A stretch of DNA of 64,000 nt from Scleromatobacter humisilvae (GTDB taxonomy: Bacteria; Pseudomonadota; Gammaproteobacteria; Burkholderiales; Burkholderiaceae_C). The notes under the pieces were generated by a model. It was not told the origin of the DNA. It saw only the letters and a list, made by a program, of their open reading frames with translations, and did no database searches. The position numbers and the translations under genes are program-made. Where the stretch lies: the NCBI RefSeq assembly GCF_023231945.1, contig NZ_JAJLJH010000001.1, forward strand, positions 620,001 through 684,000. The letters run 5' to 3'. Positions 29,002 through 38,374 of the stretch are shown one piece after another (the first letter of the stretch is position 1; each line of letters opens with the position of its first letter).

Positions 29002-29995
29002 TGCTCTCTCCCAGCCAGCTCAGGTTCGAGCTGGTCAACAAGCGATCGATCTTGATCGCGTACTTGCCCGTCGACGTGCCGTAGTGGCAGTCGAACACCG
29101 GAACCCCGTCGACCTTGGCCTGGATCATCGGATCCAGGTCCAGCTCGACGAAGTCGCCGGGCTTGAACGACAGCAGCTGCTCCACCGTCGCCGGCGCGGT
29201 GCCCAGCTCGGCCACGAGGTCCACCTCGGCCGACTGGATCTGCGCCTTGAGCAGGTTGACCCAGCGGCGGTCGGGTTCGACCGAGTCGCCCTGGATCGTC
29301 GAATAAAGCACGTCGCGGATCGGCTCCAGCGTCGAGTACGGAATGCAGAAGTGCACCGACCCCGAGGTCTCGCCCACTTCGAGCGTGAAGCTGGAGGCGA
29401 CGACGATCTCGCTGGGCGTGGCGATGTTGGCGAACTGCGGCTGCATCTCCGAGCGCTGGTAGTCGAGATCCAGCGGATAGATGCCCTGCCACGCGTTGCG
29501 GTACTCGGTGATGATGCAGTCGACCAGGCGCTGGATCACGCGCTGCTCGGTCGGCGAGAAGTCGCGGCCCTCGATGCGCGTGTGGAACTTGCCGACGCCG
29601 CCGAACAGCGCGTCGATCACCGCGAAGACGAGACTCGGGTCGCACACGATCAGCCCGGAGCCGCGCAGCGGTCGCACCGAGACGATGTTGAAGTTGGTCG
29701 GCACCACGATCTCGCGCAGGAAGGCCGAGTATTTCTGCACCTTGATGCCGTTGATCGAGACTTCCGGGCTCTTGCGGATGAAGTTGAACAGCCCGATGCG
29801 GATGTTGCGCGCGAAGCGCTCGCCGATGATCTCCATCGTCGGCATGCGGCCGCGAACGATCCGCTCCTGGTTGGCCAGGTCGTAGTTTCGGATGCTGCCT
29901 TCGACCTGCTCTTCCTGCTCGAGCTTCTGGCTCTCGCCGGTGATGCCCTGCAGGAGGGCATCCACTTCGTCTTGCGAAAGAATCTGCTGATTCAT
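28991..29995 (-). CDS. fliM: Flagellar motor switch protein FliM
   Basis: The 334-residue C-ring protein starts with the CheY-binding peptide region MNQQILSQDEVDALLQGITG. It has the middle domain (RIGLFNFIRKSPEVSINGIK, SGLIVCDPSLVFAVIDALFG) and ends with a FliN-like SpoA domain (LLSFKPGDFVELDLDPMIQA). Phospho-CheY binding here changes rotor direction. The length is standard. It follows fliL after 30 bases. Confidence 0.98.
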   Translation of the reverse strand: MNQQILSQDEVDALLQGITGESQKLEQEEQVEGSIRNYDLANQERIVRGRMPTMEIIGERFARNIRIGLFNFIRKSPEVSINGIKVQKYSAFLREIVVPTNFNIVSVRPLRGSGLIVCDPSLVFAVIDALFGGVGKFHTRIEGRDFSPTEQRVIQRLVDCIITEYRNAWQGIYPLDLDYQRSEMQPQFANIATPSEIVVASSFTLEVGETSGSVHFCIPYSTLEPIRDVLYSTIQGDSVEPDRRWVNLLKAQIQSAEVDLVAELGTAPATVEQLLSFKPGDFVELDLDPMIQAKVDGVPVFDCHYGTSTGKYAIKIDRLLTSSNLSWLGESNGS

Positions 29996-30025
29996 GGCTG
30001 CGCTGGCTGTCGGTCAGGCGTGCGG

Positions 30026-30661
30026 TTACTGGATGATGAAGCTGGAGAACTGCACCGAACGGATCGGCGCGTTCTCGGCCGCTTCCTTCTTGTGCTTTTT
30101 CTTCTTCTTGGCCGGCGCGGACGCGGAGGCGTCGTCGGCCGCCGGGGCTGCCCCGGCATCGTCGTCGTCCACGTCCTCGCCCATCGCCTTCAGCGCCTCG
30201 TGGCGGATCTGCTTGGCCAGCAGTTCCTTGCCGTCGCCCCCGGCCAGGTCGGCCGAGGACTTGTGCGCGAGCAGCAGCAGGATGTTGTTGCGGATGGCCG
30301 GCAGGTAGGTCTTGATCTCCTCGCTGACCTTCTCGTCGGGCACTTCCAGCGTGATGCCGATCTGCGCGTAGCGATCGGCCTCGTGGTCGGCCAGGTTGAC
30401 GACGAACGGATCCATCGGCACGAAGACGGGCTTCTCGCCCTTTTCCTTCTTCTTCTCGGACTTGGCCGGCGTGGCGTCGCCGTCGCCGTCTTCCGCCGCG
30501 GCGGCGGCTTCCGCAGCCGCCTTCTGCTTCTTCATGTACACCAGCGCGCCCACGCCACCGCCGCCCAGCACGATCGCCGCGACGGCGATCATGACGACCA
30601 GCTTCTTCTTGCCACCAGGCTTGGCGGCGGGAGCATCTGCGGCAGCGGCAGCAGCGGACAT
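30026..30661 (-). CDS. fliL: Flagellar basal body-associated protein FliL
   Basis: The ATG at 30659-30661 has AGGAG about eight bases upstream. The 211-residue protein has an Ala-rich start, one membrane helix (KLVVMIAVAAIVLGGGGVGA) and a periplasmic FliL domain (FVPMDPFVVNLADHEADRYA, LEVPDEKVSEEIKTYLPAIR, NNILLLL). It carries an unusual insertion of acidic and lysine-rich sequence near the C-terminus (DDDDAGAAPAADD then KKKKKHKKE) before the conserved final strand. FliL stabilises stator engagement. Confidence 0.95.
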   Translation of the reverse strand: MSAAAAAADAPAAKPGGKKKLVVMIAVAAIVLGGGGVGALVYMKKQKAAAEAAAAAEDGDGDATPAKSEKKKEKGEKPVFVPMDPFVVNLADHEADRYAQIGITLEVPDEKVSEEIKTYLPAIRNNILLLLAHKSSADLAGGDGKELLAKQIRHEALKAMGEDVDDDDAGAAPAADDASASAPAKKKKKHKKEAAENAPIRSVQFSSFIIQ

Positions 30662-30846
30662 GGATCGAACTCCTGGACGAATTTGTTGAACGCGCGCACA
30701 GGCGCGCATCGTTGGAGACGATTATTGAGATCCGGCGTCCATTCGAATGAGCCGAAAAGCGGCAGAAAAACCGTCAGCCCCTACAGTCGCGCTGCCGGCA
30801 GCCGAGCGGGTTGTCGGGAAAGCTCGACGCCAAACGAACCCTGAAT

Positions 30847-30902
30847 GGGGTCAGGTCTTGCCTTTTGCTTAGCAGGCTAGGCAAAAGGCAAGACCTGACC
30901 CC
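30847..30902. repeat. 22-bp perfect palindrome with 12-bp loop between fliL and fliK
   Basis: The left arm (30847-30868) begins GGGGTCAGGTCTTGCC and the right arm (30881-30902) is its exact reverse complement, 22 of 22 pairs. The loop contains a further TAGC/GCTA pair. The arms end in GGGGTCAGG/CCTGACCCC. Similar GGGGTCAGGTCTTG palindromes recur in other proteobacterial genomes, sometimes near IS200-like REP-associated transposases. No transposase is here. It may act as a terminator or RNA stabiliser between fliK and fliL. Confidence 0.9.
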
Positions 30903-30946
30903 GACGGGGAACGGTACTCCGGCCTCCCGGCCGGGTCGGCCCTCGC

Positions 30947-32188
30947 TCAGGCGTAGGTGTCGAGCAGGCCCCGGCGCTGGGCCATCTGGCGGGCGGCCGA
31001 GGCCGCGGCGATCTCCTCGAGACCGCCTTGACCGGCCTCCTGCGAGCCGCCGTTGCCCGAGCGGCCGCCGCCGAAGCCGCCGGCGTTCGCCTGGGCCTGC
31101 GCCTGGGATTGCTGGAACGTCGGCTGGTCCGACACACCGCCGCCGGTCAGGCTGATGCCGACCTGGCCCAGTTGCTGGGACAGCTGCGGCATCGCCTGCT
31201 GCAGCGCGTCGCGCGTGGACTGCACGTCGGCGCTCATGTGGACGCGGGTCTGGTCGCCCTGCATCTCGATCTTGACCCGGATCGGGCCCAGGTCCTGCGG
31301 GCTCAGCTGCACCTCGGCGTGCTGCACGCCGCCCTTCATCCAGACGTCGATCTGGTGGCCCAGCGCCGGCGCGAAGGCCGGCGCCTGCGGCGGCATGGGC
31401 AGCGTGGCCTGCGCCGGCGGCGTCTGCGACGCTTGCTGCGCGCCCTGGTTGGCGTCCATCAGGGCGTTCGACGGCGCGCCGACCGCGCCGGCCTGCACGG
31501 CCATCGGGTCGGGCTGCGGCAGCATCGCGGCGAGCGCGTCGCGGGCGTCGGTGGCGGCCTTGACGGCCTCGTCGGCCTTGGCCAGCGCGGCGGTGATCTC
31601 GCCGGTCGTCGCGCCCTTGGCGCCCACGCCGGTTGCAGCGGCCCCGGCCGAGCCCGCCGGCTGCTTGCCGGCGCCCAGGCCGGCCATCAGCGCGGCCTTG
31701 CCGTCGTCCTTGCCCGCCTTGGCGGACGCCGCCTTGCGCAGCGCGCCCAGCGGGTCGGTGGCGAAGTCGTCGTGGTCGTCCGCCGCGGCGGTCTTGTCGG
31801 CCAGCGAGGTCGTGGGCGGCGCGATGGGCTGCTGTTGCTGCTGCGCCAGCAGCGCGGCCGGGTCGAGCGCCGGCCGGGCCTCGGCCTTCGCGTCCTTGTC
31901 GTCCTTGCCGTCCTTCGCATCGTTGGCGTCGGCGCTGGCCTGGCCGTCCTTGTCGTCAGTCGGCTTCCTGGCGGCCTCGGCCTTGGGCTTGGCATCGGCG
32001 GCCTTGAGGTCCTTGCCGGCCGCGGGCTGCGCCTTCAACAGCTGCGCCGCGAAGCCGCCGCCCTCGCCTTCCTCGGCGGCGAGGCTCGCCTTGGCCTTGC
32101 TCGCGGCGTGGGCCGCGTGCGCGTGGGAGGCGTGCGACGCGTGCGTGCTGGAGTGGACGCGGGGGTGATTGCCGGTGGGCAGGGTCAT
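30947..32188 (-). CDS. fliK: Flagellar hook-length control protein FliK
   Basis: A 413-residue protein. The N-terminal two-thirds is low-complexity Ala/Lys/Asp-rich with His repeats at the start (SSTHASHASHAHAAHAA), as expected for the FliK ruler part. The C-terminal Flg_hook domain reads VWMKGGVQHAEVQLSPQDLG PIRVKIEMQGDQ and QLGQVGISLTGGG. FliK measures the hook and triggers the switch of export specificity. It is the gene after fliJ with a 31-bp gap; 285 bp separate it from fliL. Confidence 0.95.
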   Translation of the reverse strand: MTLPTGNHPRVHSSTHASHASHAHAAHAASKAKASLAAEEGEGGGFAAQLLKAQPAAGKDLKAADAKPKAEAARKPTDDKDGQASADANDAKDGKDDKDAKAEARPALDPAALLAQQQQQPIAPPTTSLADKTAAADDHDDFATDPLGALRKAASAKAGKDDGKAALMAGLGAGKQPAGSAGAAATGVGAKGATTGEITAALAKADEAVKAATDARDALAAMLPQPDPMAVQAGAVGAPSNALMDANQGAQQASQTPPAQATLPMPPQAPAFAPALGHQIDVWMKGGVQHAEVQLSPQDLGPIRVKIEMQGDQTRVHMSADVQSTRDALQQAMPQLSQQLGQVGISLTGGGVSDQPTFQQSQAQAQANAGGFGGGRSGNGGSQEAGQGGLEEIAAASAARQMAQRRGLLDTYA

Positions 32189-32219
32189 GATGTCGCTCTC
32201 GGAGAAAGGGAATTCGGGT

Positions 32220-32675
32220 TCAGGACATGCCGGCCTGCGCGCGCGTGGCGCTCAGGCGCTGGGCCAGCTCGTCGAGGTTCTTCTGGTCGCGCCGGTCGGC
32301 CACCTTGGCCAGCAAGGCCTCGCGCCGCTGGATCAGGCGCTCGACGGTGGCCACGCGGATCTCGCGCTCGACCAGTCGCTGGCGCTGCGCGTCGACCATG
32401 CGCCGCGCGTGCTCGACGACCGGGGCCTGCTGCGTGATCGCCTGGTCCAGGCGCGACAGGAAGCCGTGGTAGCTGCGCAGGATCTCCATCTGCGCGGCCT
32501 GCTGGAACTGCGCCGACCACTTCCGGCAATACTCGCTGCGGTATCCGGTGAGGCCGTCGGCCTGCTGCTGCTGCGCCTCGGCGTTGGCCACCGCGTTGCG
32601 CACGGCCGCCATCTGCTCGTCGCGGCGCTTCTGTTCGCGTTCGAGCAGGGTCTTGAGCAGGGCGAGGCGTTTCAT
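32220..32675 (-). CDS. fliJ: Flagellar export chaperone FliJ
   Basis: A 151-residue, nearly all-helical coiled coil (MKRLALLKTLLEREQKRRDE, LSRLDQAITQQAPVVEHARR, VEREIRVATVERLIQRREA-type heptads), as in FliJ. It is a stalk-like partner of the FliI ATPase. The genes stand in the order fliI, fliJ, fliK; the ATG lies 10 bases after the fliI stop. Confidence 0.95.
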   Translation of the reverse strand: MKRLALLKTLLEREQKRRDEQMAAVRNAVANAEAQQQQADGLTGYRSEYCRKWSAQFQQAAQMEILRSYHGFLSRLDQAITQQAPVVEHARRMVDAQRQRLVEREIRVATVERLIQRREALLAKVADRRDQKNLDELAQRLSATRAQAGMS

Positions 32676-32685
32676 GCGTGATCAC

Positions 32686-34104
32686 TCACAGCTGGATCGC
32701 CTTGGTCAACTGATGCTTGCTCTCGGCCATCGTCGCGCGCTCGTGCATGTCCTGCTGCAGCAGCGCGGTCAGCTTCGGGCTCATCTTGACGGCGGCGTCG
32801 AGCTCCGGATCGGCGCCCGGCGTGTACGCGCCGAGCTGGATCAGGTCGCGCGCCTTGGTCACCTTGGACAGCGCCTGGCGCGCGATGCGCGCCGCGGCGA
32901 GGTGGTCGCGCGGGGCGACGCTGGTCATCACGCGCGAGATCGACTTCTCGACGTCGATGGCCGGGAAGTGGCCCGACTCGGCCAGCTCGCGCGACAGCAC
33001 GATGTGGCCGTCGAGGATGCCTCGGGCCGCGTCGGCGATCGGATCCTGCGGATCGTCGCCCTCGGTCAGCACCGTGTAGAAAGCGGTGATGGAGCCGCCG
33101 CCGGCGCCGGCGTTGCCGGAGCGCTCGACGAGCTGCGGCAGCTTGGCGAAGCAGCTGGGCGGATAGCCGCGCGTGGCGGGCGGCTCGCCGATGGCCAGCG
33201 CGATCTCGCGCTGCGCCATCGCGAAGCGGGTCAGCGAGTCCATCAGCAGCAGCACGTGCTGGCCGCGGTCGCGGAAGTGCTCGGCCACGGCCGTCGCGTA
33301 GTTCGCGCCCTGCATGCGCACGAGCGGCGGCGCGTCGGCCGGCGCGGCCACGACCACGGAGCGCGCGAGACCGTCCTCGCCGAGGATGTCCTCGATGAAT
33401 TCCTTGACTTCGCGGCCGCGTTCGCCGATCAGCCCGACGACGATCACGTCGGCCTGCGTGTAGCGCGCCATCATGCCCATCAGCACCGACTTGCCGACGC
33501 CGGTGCCGGCGAACAGGCCGATGCGCTGGCCGCGGCCGACGGTGAGCATCGAGTTGATCGCGCGAACGCCGGTGTCGAGCGGCGTGCGCACGGGGTCGCG
33601 CTCCATCGCGTTGATCGAGCGGCGCGTCATCGGCTCGTCGCGCACGTCGTGCAGCGGGCCGAGGCGGTCGAGCGGCCGGCCATGCGCATCGACGACGCGG
33701 CCCAGCAGGCCCGCGCCCATCGGCAGGTGCAGGCCGCGATCCTCGCTGCGGCGCCAAGGGTGGTTCTCGACGCCGAACTGCGGCGGCAGGTGCGGCAGGG
33801 CGCGCGGCATCACGCGCGCGCCGCTGGCCATCCCGTGCAGCTCGCCGGTGGGCATCAGGAAGGCGCGGTCGCCGTCGAAGCCGACGACCTCGGCGGTGAC
33901 CGGCGGCTCGTTGGGCGAGCCGGAGACGTCGCACACCGAGCCCACGGGCACGCGCACGCCGGCGGCCTCGAGCACGAGGCCGGTCACGCGCACCAGCGTG
34001 CCCTGCATCTCGAGCGGCTGCGGCACGCTCGCGTAGTTCTCGATGTCGGCAAGGTAGCGCTGCCAGCGCGCGCCACGTTCGGGGGCGGGAGTCGACGCCA
34101 TCAT
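32686..34104 (-). CDS. fliI: Flagellum-specific ATPase FliI
   Basis: The ATG at 34102-34104 overlaps the fliH stop (ATGA). The 472-residue hexameric ATPase has Walker A AGTGVGKS at residues 199-206, the Walker B region [20 protein letters not shown] and the signature [20 protein letters not shown]. It energises unfolding and chaperone release of export substrates with FliH and FliJ. The length is standard. A second ATG follows directly and cannot be excluded as the start. Confidence 0.98.
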   Translation of the reverse strand: MMASTPAPERGARWQRYLADIENYASVPQPLEMQGTLVRVTGLVLEAAGVRVPVGSVCDVSGSPNEPPVTAEVVGFDGDRAFLMPTGELHGMASGARVMPRALPHLPPQFGVENHPWRRSEDRGLHLPMGAGLLGRVVDAHGRPLDRLGPLHDVRDEPMTRRSINAMERDPVRTPLDTGVRAINSMLTVGRGQRIGLFAGTGVGKSVLMGMMARYTQADVIVVGLIGERGREVKEFIEDILGEDGLARSVVVAAPADAPPLVRMQGANYATAVAEHFRDRGQHVLLLMDSLTRFAMAQREIALAIGEPPATRGYPPSCFAKLPQLVERSGNAGAGGGSITAFYTVLTEGDDPQDPIADAARGILDGHIVLSRELAESGHFPAIDVEKSISRVMTSVAPRDHLAAARIARQALSKVTKARDLIQLGAYTPGADPELDAAVKMSPKLTALLQQDMHERATMAESKHQLTKAIQL

Positions 34105-34898
34105 TCGGGGAGGCCTCCGACGATGATCTCGGGCGCGTCCCACGTGTCCTCGCGGCCGAAGACGGCGGCGGCGGCGGCCCAGCGGGTGCCGATGCGGGCG
34201 TCGACCTGGCCGAGGTCCGAGTCGACGATGCAGCCGCCCGGTTCGATCGTCGGGTCGGCGACGAGGCGTGCGTCGCGCGCCTTCAGCGCCTCGCCGGCGC
34301 CGGCCATCACGTGCGGAAGGTCGGCCGGGTGCAGCCGCACGCGCAGGTGGCGTGCCGACAGCACGATGGCGTTGACTGCCTCCTGCGCGACCTTGGCGAC
34401 GATCTCGGGCCGCGTGTCCAGCTCGTGGCGCACGACCTGGCGCGCCAGCTGCACGGCGGTGCGCGTGACGGCCAGCGCCATCTGCTCTTCCAGGCCGTTC
34501 CACTGGTCATCGAGGTTGGCCAGCAGCGCGCCGAACTGGGCGGCCATCTGGCGCGAGAAATTCTCCTTGAACGCCTCGAGCGCGACCTGGCCGTCGCGAT
34601 ACCCGTCCTGGTACCCGCCCTCGCGCGCGTGCTGCACTTCGGCCAGCCACTCGGCCTCGGTCGGCGGCGGCGGGGGCGGCGGCGGCGCGGCGTGCACCTT
34701 GTTCTCGGGGCGGTCGGCCGGATGCGGCGACGGCGTCGCGCCGCTGCCGAACGAACCCGGGCGCCACGCGGCGAAGCCCTCGAGCTCCTCGCGCGGGATG
34801 AAGCGCGACTGCGGCGCGCCGCGCGGCGGCACGGGGGCCTGCTTGTCGAAGTCCTCGTTGACGCGGGCGTGGAACGTCGAGGCTTTAGAGGAAGTCAT
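34101..34898 (-). CDS. fliH: Flagellar assembly protein FliH
   Basis: A 265-residue protein with a Pro-rich stretch ([20 protein letters not shown]), a GxxxG-like coiled-coil region ([20 protein letters not shown]) and a C-terminal domain ([51 protein letters not shown]) typical of FliH. It regulates FliI and links it to the C-ring. It overlaps fliG by 14 bases. Confidence 0.96.
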   Translation of the reverse strand: MTSSKASTFHARVNEDFDKQAPVPPRGAPQSRFIPREELEGFAAWRPGSFGSGATPSPHPADRPENKVHAAPPPPPPPPTEAEWLAEVQHAREGGYQDGYRDGQVALEAFKENFSRQMAAQFGALLANLDDQWNGLEEQMALAVTRTAVQLARQVVRHELDTRPEIVAKVAQEAVNAIVLSARHLRVRLHPADLPHVMAGAGEALKARDARLVADPTIEPGGCIVDSDLGQVDARIGTRWAAAAAVFGREDTWDAPEIIVGGLPE

Positions 34899-35901
34899 CG
34901 GCGCCTCCCGAAGCCAGCACGATCTGGCCCTCGTCGACCAGGCGGCGGACGATCTTCAGCATTTCCTTCTGCTCGGACTCGACTTCCGACACCCGCACCG
35001 GGCCGCGCGAATCGAGGTCCTCGCGCAGCGTCTCGGCAGCGCGGCTGGACATGTTGCGGAACACCTTCTCGCGCAGCTCCGGCGCGGCGCCCTTGAGCGC
35101 GATGACCAGCGACTCGCTCTGCACTTCCTTGAGCAGCGACTGGAAGCCCTTGTCGTCGAGCTTGTTGAGGTCGTCGAACGTGAACATGTTGTCCATGATC
35201 TTCTGGGCCAGCTCGTTGTCCGCCTCGCGGATGTAGTCGAGCGCCGAGGTCTCCACCGACGAGCCCATCAGGTTGATGATTTCGGCCGCCGTCTTGACGC
35301 CGCCCAGCGACGCCTTCTTCAGCTTCTCGCCGCCGGCGAGCACCTTGCTCATCACTTCGTTGAGATCCTTGAGCGCGGACGGCTGGATGCCGTCCAGCGT
35401 GGCAATGCGGATCAGCACCTCGTTGCGCTGGCGTTCGGTGAACGACTTCAGCACGCCCGAGGACTGGTCGAAGTCCAGGTGCACGAGGATGGCCGCGACG
35501 ATCTGCGGATGCTCGTTGCGCAGCAGCTCGGCCACCGAGCCCGCGTCCATCCACTTGAGCGATTCGATGCCGGTGACGTCGCTGCCCTGGAGGATGCGGT
35601 CGATCAGCAGGTTGGCCTTGTCCTCGCCGAGCGCCTTGCGCAGCACGGCCTTGACGTATTCGTCGGTGTCCTGCACCAGCACGTGCTGCGACTGCGCGAC
35701 CGTGCCGAACTTGTCGAGCACGCCGTCCATGCGCTCGCGCGTGATCGACTTCATGCGGGCGATGGTCTCGCCCAGCTTCTGCACTTCCTTGGGCGCGAGG
35801 TGCTTGAAGACGGCGGCGGCCTCTTCCTCGCCGAGGGACATCAGCAGGATCGCGGCGTCCTCGACGCCTTGGTCATCCTTGTTCGATTTGGGCAGCGGCA
35901 T
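34885..35901 (-). CDS. fliG: Flagellar motor switch protein FliG
   Basis: The 338-residue protein has three armadillo-like domains. The N-terminal part reads DAAILLMSLGEEEAAAVFKH, the middle contains VAAILVHLDFDQSSGVLKSF, and the C-terminal torque helix region has LRKALG-type residues plus DSRGPVRVSEVESEQKEMLK with charged residues that contact the stator. FliG binds the FliF ring through its N-terminus. It lies 30 bp downstream of fliF. Confidence 0.98.
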   Translation of the reverse strand: MPLPKSNKDDQGVEDAAILLMSLGEEEAAAVFKHLAPKEVQKLGETIARMKSITRERMDGVLDKFGTVAQSQHVLVQDTDEYVKAVLRKALGEDKANLLIDRILQGSDVTGIESLKWMDAGSVAELLRNEHPQIVAAILVHLDFDQSSGVLKSFTERQRNEVLIRIATLDGIQPSALKDLNEVMSKVLAGGEKLKKASLGGVKTAAEIINLMGSSVETSALDYIREADNELAQKIMDNMFTFDDLNKLDDKGFQSLLKEVQSESLVIALKGAAPELREKVFRNMSSRAAETLREDLDSRGPVRVSEVESEQKEMLKIVRRLVDEGQIVLASGGADDFL

Positions 35902-35931
35902 GTCGTTCTTGTCCTGATCCGAGGGTCTGCT

Positions 35932-37599
35932 TCAGGCGGCTTCTTCGCCGTTGACCCAGTCGCGCACGATGTTGGCGACGGCCGTGGGGTTGTCCTTGGC
36001 GAGCTGGCGCGCGCTCTCCAGCTTCTTGGCCATGTGCGGCGCCTCGAGCAGTTCGGGCAGCGCGTCCATCGACAGCTCGTGGGCGTCGTCGACCACGGCG
36101 TTCAGGCCTTCTTCCTTGGCCTCGACGACCGGCGGCGCGAGCGCGGCCATCACGGCCGGGCGCACCAGGCCGAACAGCACGGCCAGCGCGACCAGCGTCA
36201 GGCCCGCGGGCACGGCGCCGGCGCGCAGCAGGTCGAGCAGCCACTGCTGCTTCCACAGCGGCACCTCGTCGGCCTTCATCGCGGCCTCGGCCTTGAACGG
36301 CGCGTTGATCACCTTGACCGAATCGCCGCGGGTCTGGTCGAAGCCGATGGCTTCCTGCACCAGCGCCGTGAGCTTGTCCATCTCTTCCTGCGTCAGCGGC
36401 GTGCTGGTGGTCTTGCCCTTCGCATCCGTGTTGACCTTCTGGTTGACGACGACCGCGGCATTGAGGTGGCGCACCAGGCCGGTCGCGTTGCGCGTGACGC
36501 GCACGGTGCGGTCGACCTCGTAGTTGGTGGTGACCTCGCGGTGCCCGTTGGCACCGACCGTGCCGCCCTGCGCGGCCTGCAGCGGTGCCGACGCGCCGTT
36601 GATCGGCGCGGTGGCCGGCACGGGCGGCTGGTTGGTCGTCGCGCCCGGCACGCCGGACGGCACGTTGCCGGCGCTGCCGCCGTTGTCGTTGATCTGCTGG
36701 CTGTGCACCGTCGCGTCGGCCGGGTTGCCGTTCGGCTTGAACTGCTCGGACGTGGCCTCGCTCTGCGAGAAGTCGATGTCGGCGGTGACCGTGGCACGCA
36801 GGTTCTCGCGGCCGACCACCGGCTCCAGCAGTTCCTGGATGCGCTTGGTGTAGCCCTGCTCCATCTGCGTGACGTACTGCAGCTGGGTGGCGTCGAGGCC
36901 GGCGACGTTGCGGTCGGAGTTCTCGGTCAGCAGCGCGCCGGTCTGGTCGAGCACGCTGACGTCCTTGGTCTGCAGCTCGGGCACGCTGGAGGCGACCAGG
37001 TGGACGATGCCGGCCAGCTGCGAACGGTCGAGCGTGCGGCCGCCGCGCAGCATCAGCACGACGGACGCGCTGGGCTTCTGCTGCTCGCGGAAGAAGCCGT
37101 TCTGGTTGGGCAGCGCCAGGTGCACGCGCGCCGACTCGACCGCGTCGATGGAGCTGATCGTGCGCGTCAGCTCGCCTTCGAGCGCGCGCTGCAGGTTGAC
37201 GCGTTCCTGCGTCTGCGTCTGGCCGAACTTGGCGTTGTCCATCAGCTCGAAGCCGATCACGCTGGACTTGGGCAGGCCGGCGGCGGCCAGCTTCAGGCGC
37301 ACTTCGTTGACCTTGTCGGACGGGATCATGATCGCACTGCCGCCGGCGGCGAACTTGTAGGGCACCTGCATCGTGGCCAGCTGGGCGACGACGGCGCCGC
37401 CTTCCTTGTCGGGCAGGTTCGCGAACAGCACGCCGTAGTCGCCCTGCGAGCTCCACAGGCCGATCGCGACGATCACGGCCACCAGGCCCGCGAGCCCGAC
37501 GCCCAGCTTCATCTTCGCGCCGGCCGGCATCGCGACCAGGCGATCGAGCGGACCGGGGACGACGGCGAGGGGAACGGCGGTGGCGAGAGCTTGTTCCAT
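35932..37599 (-). CDS. fliF: Flagellar MS-ring protein FliF
   Basis: The ATG at 37597-37599 (MEQALATAVPLAVVPGPLDR) gives 555 residues: membrane helix (GLAGLVAVIVAIGLWSSQ), YscJ-like ring-building domain (DYGVLFANLPDKEGGAVVAQ, LEGELTRTISSIDAVESARV), a large variable loop, the second helix (LLRAGAVPAGLTLVALAVLF) and a FliG-binding tail (NPTAVANIVRDWVNGEEAA). An upstream in-frame start would add a non-homologous lead. It begins the minus-strand fli run; a sigma-28-like promoter lies at 37662-37688. Confidence 0.97.
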   Translation of the reverse strand: MEQALATAVPLAVVPGPLDRLVAMPAGAKMKLGVGLAGLVAVIVAIGLWSSQGDYGVLFANLPDKEGGAVVAQLATMQVPYKFAAGGSAIMIPSDKVNEVRLKLAAAGLPKSSVIGFELMDNAKFGQTQTQERVNLQRALEGELTRTISSIDAVESARVHLALPNQNGFFREQQKPSASVVLMLRGGRTLDRSQLAGIVHLVASSVPELQTKDVSVLDQTGALLTENSDRNVAGLDATQLQYVTQMEQGYTKRIQELLEPVVGRENLRATVTADIDFSQSEATSEQFKPNGNPADATVHSQQINDNGGSAGNVPSGVPGATTNQPPVPATAPINGASAPLQAAQGGTVGANGHREVTTNYEVDRTVRVTRNATGLVRHLNAAVVVNQKVNTDAKGKTTSTPLTQEEMDKLTALVQEAIGFDQTRGDSVKVINAPFKAEAAMKADEVPLWKQQWLLDLLRAGAVPAGLTLVALAVLFGLVRPAVMAALAPPVVEAKEEGLNAVVDDAHELSMDALPELLEAPHMAKKLESARQLAKDNPTAVANIVRDWVNGEEAA

Positions 37600-37661
37600 G
37601 GATGTCGGGGAGTGACCTGGGTTGTTTGCTTTGGCGCCTGGGCTGGACAGGACGAGACCCA

Positions 37662-37688
37662 GCCTCGGCGCAATGAACGCATTCTTTA
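37662..37688 (-). promoter_or_regulatory. Sigma-28-like promoter for fliF
   Basis: On the minus strand TAAAGAAT (37688-37681), an 11-base spacer and GCCGAGGC (37669-37662) match the FliA pattern TAAAGTTT-N11-GCCGATAA at 11 of 16 positions. It lies 63 bases upstream of the fliF ATG. Confidence 0.5.
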
Positions 37689-37767
37689 GCCTCGGGCCCC
37701 CCGACGAAGCCACGAGAAGGCTGACGTTTGTCCAGCAGATCTCTTCTTCTGTTACACGTGCCGTCGC

Positions 37768-37794
37768 TAAAGTTCAGACCATGCCAGCCGAACC
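37768..37794 (+). promoter_or_regulatory. Sigma-28-like promoter for fliE
   Basis: TAAAGTTC, an 11-base spacer and GCCGAACC match the FliA consensus TAAAGTTT-N11-GCCGATAA at 13 of 16 positions. It lies 79 bases upstream of fliE and points towards it, divergent from the fliF promoter. Confidence 0.6.
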
Positions 37795-37872
37795 CGCCCT
37801 CCGTCCCTCGCGCGACACCGCCCCTGCCGCGGCGCGTCGCCCCGTGGCCGGCCGGGTGACGAGGAGCGCCCC

Positions 37873-38223
37873 ATGGTGATGGACGTCAAGCTCAAGCCCT
37901 TCGACTTCGCCGCCGCCGTCGCGCGCGCGGGGCTGCGCACCGACGGCACGCCCATCGCCGGCGGTTCCGGCTCCGCCGGATCGACGTCGGGCACCTCGAA
38001 GGCCGGCTTCGGCTCTGCATTGACCGACGCCTTGAAGGGCGTCAGCGACATGCAGAACCAGGCCCAGACGATGCAGAACGAGCTGCAGATGGACAACCCC
38101 ACCGTCAGTCTCGAGCAGACGATGGTGCAGATGCAGAAGGCGCAGATCGGCTTCCAGGCCGCGATCTCCGTGCGCAACCGGCTGGTGCAGTCCTACACCG
38201 ACATCATGAACATGCAGGTCTGA
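37873..38223 (+). CDS. fliE: Flagellar hook-basal body protein FliE
   Basis: A 116-residue rod adaptor. A Gly/Ser-rich linker (GGSGSAGSTSGTSKAGFGSA) is followed by the conserved FliE helices (ALKGVSDMQNQAQTMQNELQ, TVSLEQTMVQMQKAQIGFQA, VRNRLVQSYTDIMNMQV). FliE connects the MS ring to the rod. It is divergent from fliF rather than upstream of it in one operon. Confidence 0.97.
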   Translation: MVMDVKLKPFDFAAAVARAGLRTDGTPIAGGSGSAGSTSGTSKAGFGSALTDALKGVSDMQNQAQTMQNELQMDNPTVSLEQTMVQMQKAQIGFQAAISVRNRLVQSYTDIMNMQV

Positions 38224-38374
38224 TCGCGGCGCGCCCGGCCGCTCCGGCCGGACACCCGTACAGGCACCCGTATGCACGGCGTCACCCAAAATGGTGTTGA
38301 CGCCCGCAACCTCGCGTCCTACCCTGGATTCACCAGGCCTGCTTCGCGGGCCTCGCGTGGAACGGGAGGACTCG

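Noticed and set aside
32548-37689. 1713-codon plus-strand frame opposite fliJ-fliF
   Set aside because: Antisense to six well-conserved flagellar genes; composition is repetitive Arg/Val/His and no domain is visible.
37622-37879. Plus-strand ORF in the fliF-fliE gap
   Set aside because: It covers the divergent promoter region, lacks family features and would block both leaders; fliE itself is in another frame.
38224-38374. Sigma-54 promoter before the PEP-CTERM-like gene at 38375
   Set aside because: A GG...GC pair exists but the spacing is 11 rather than 10 and the flanking bases do not fit.
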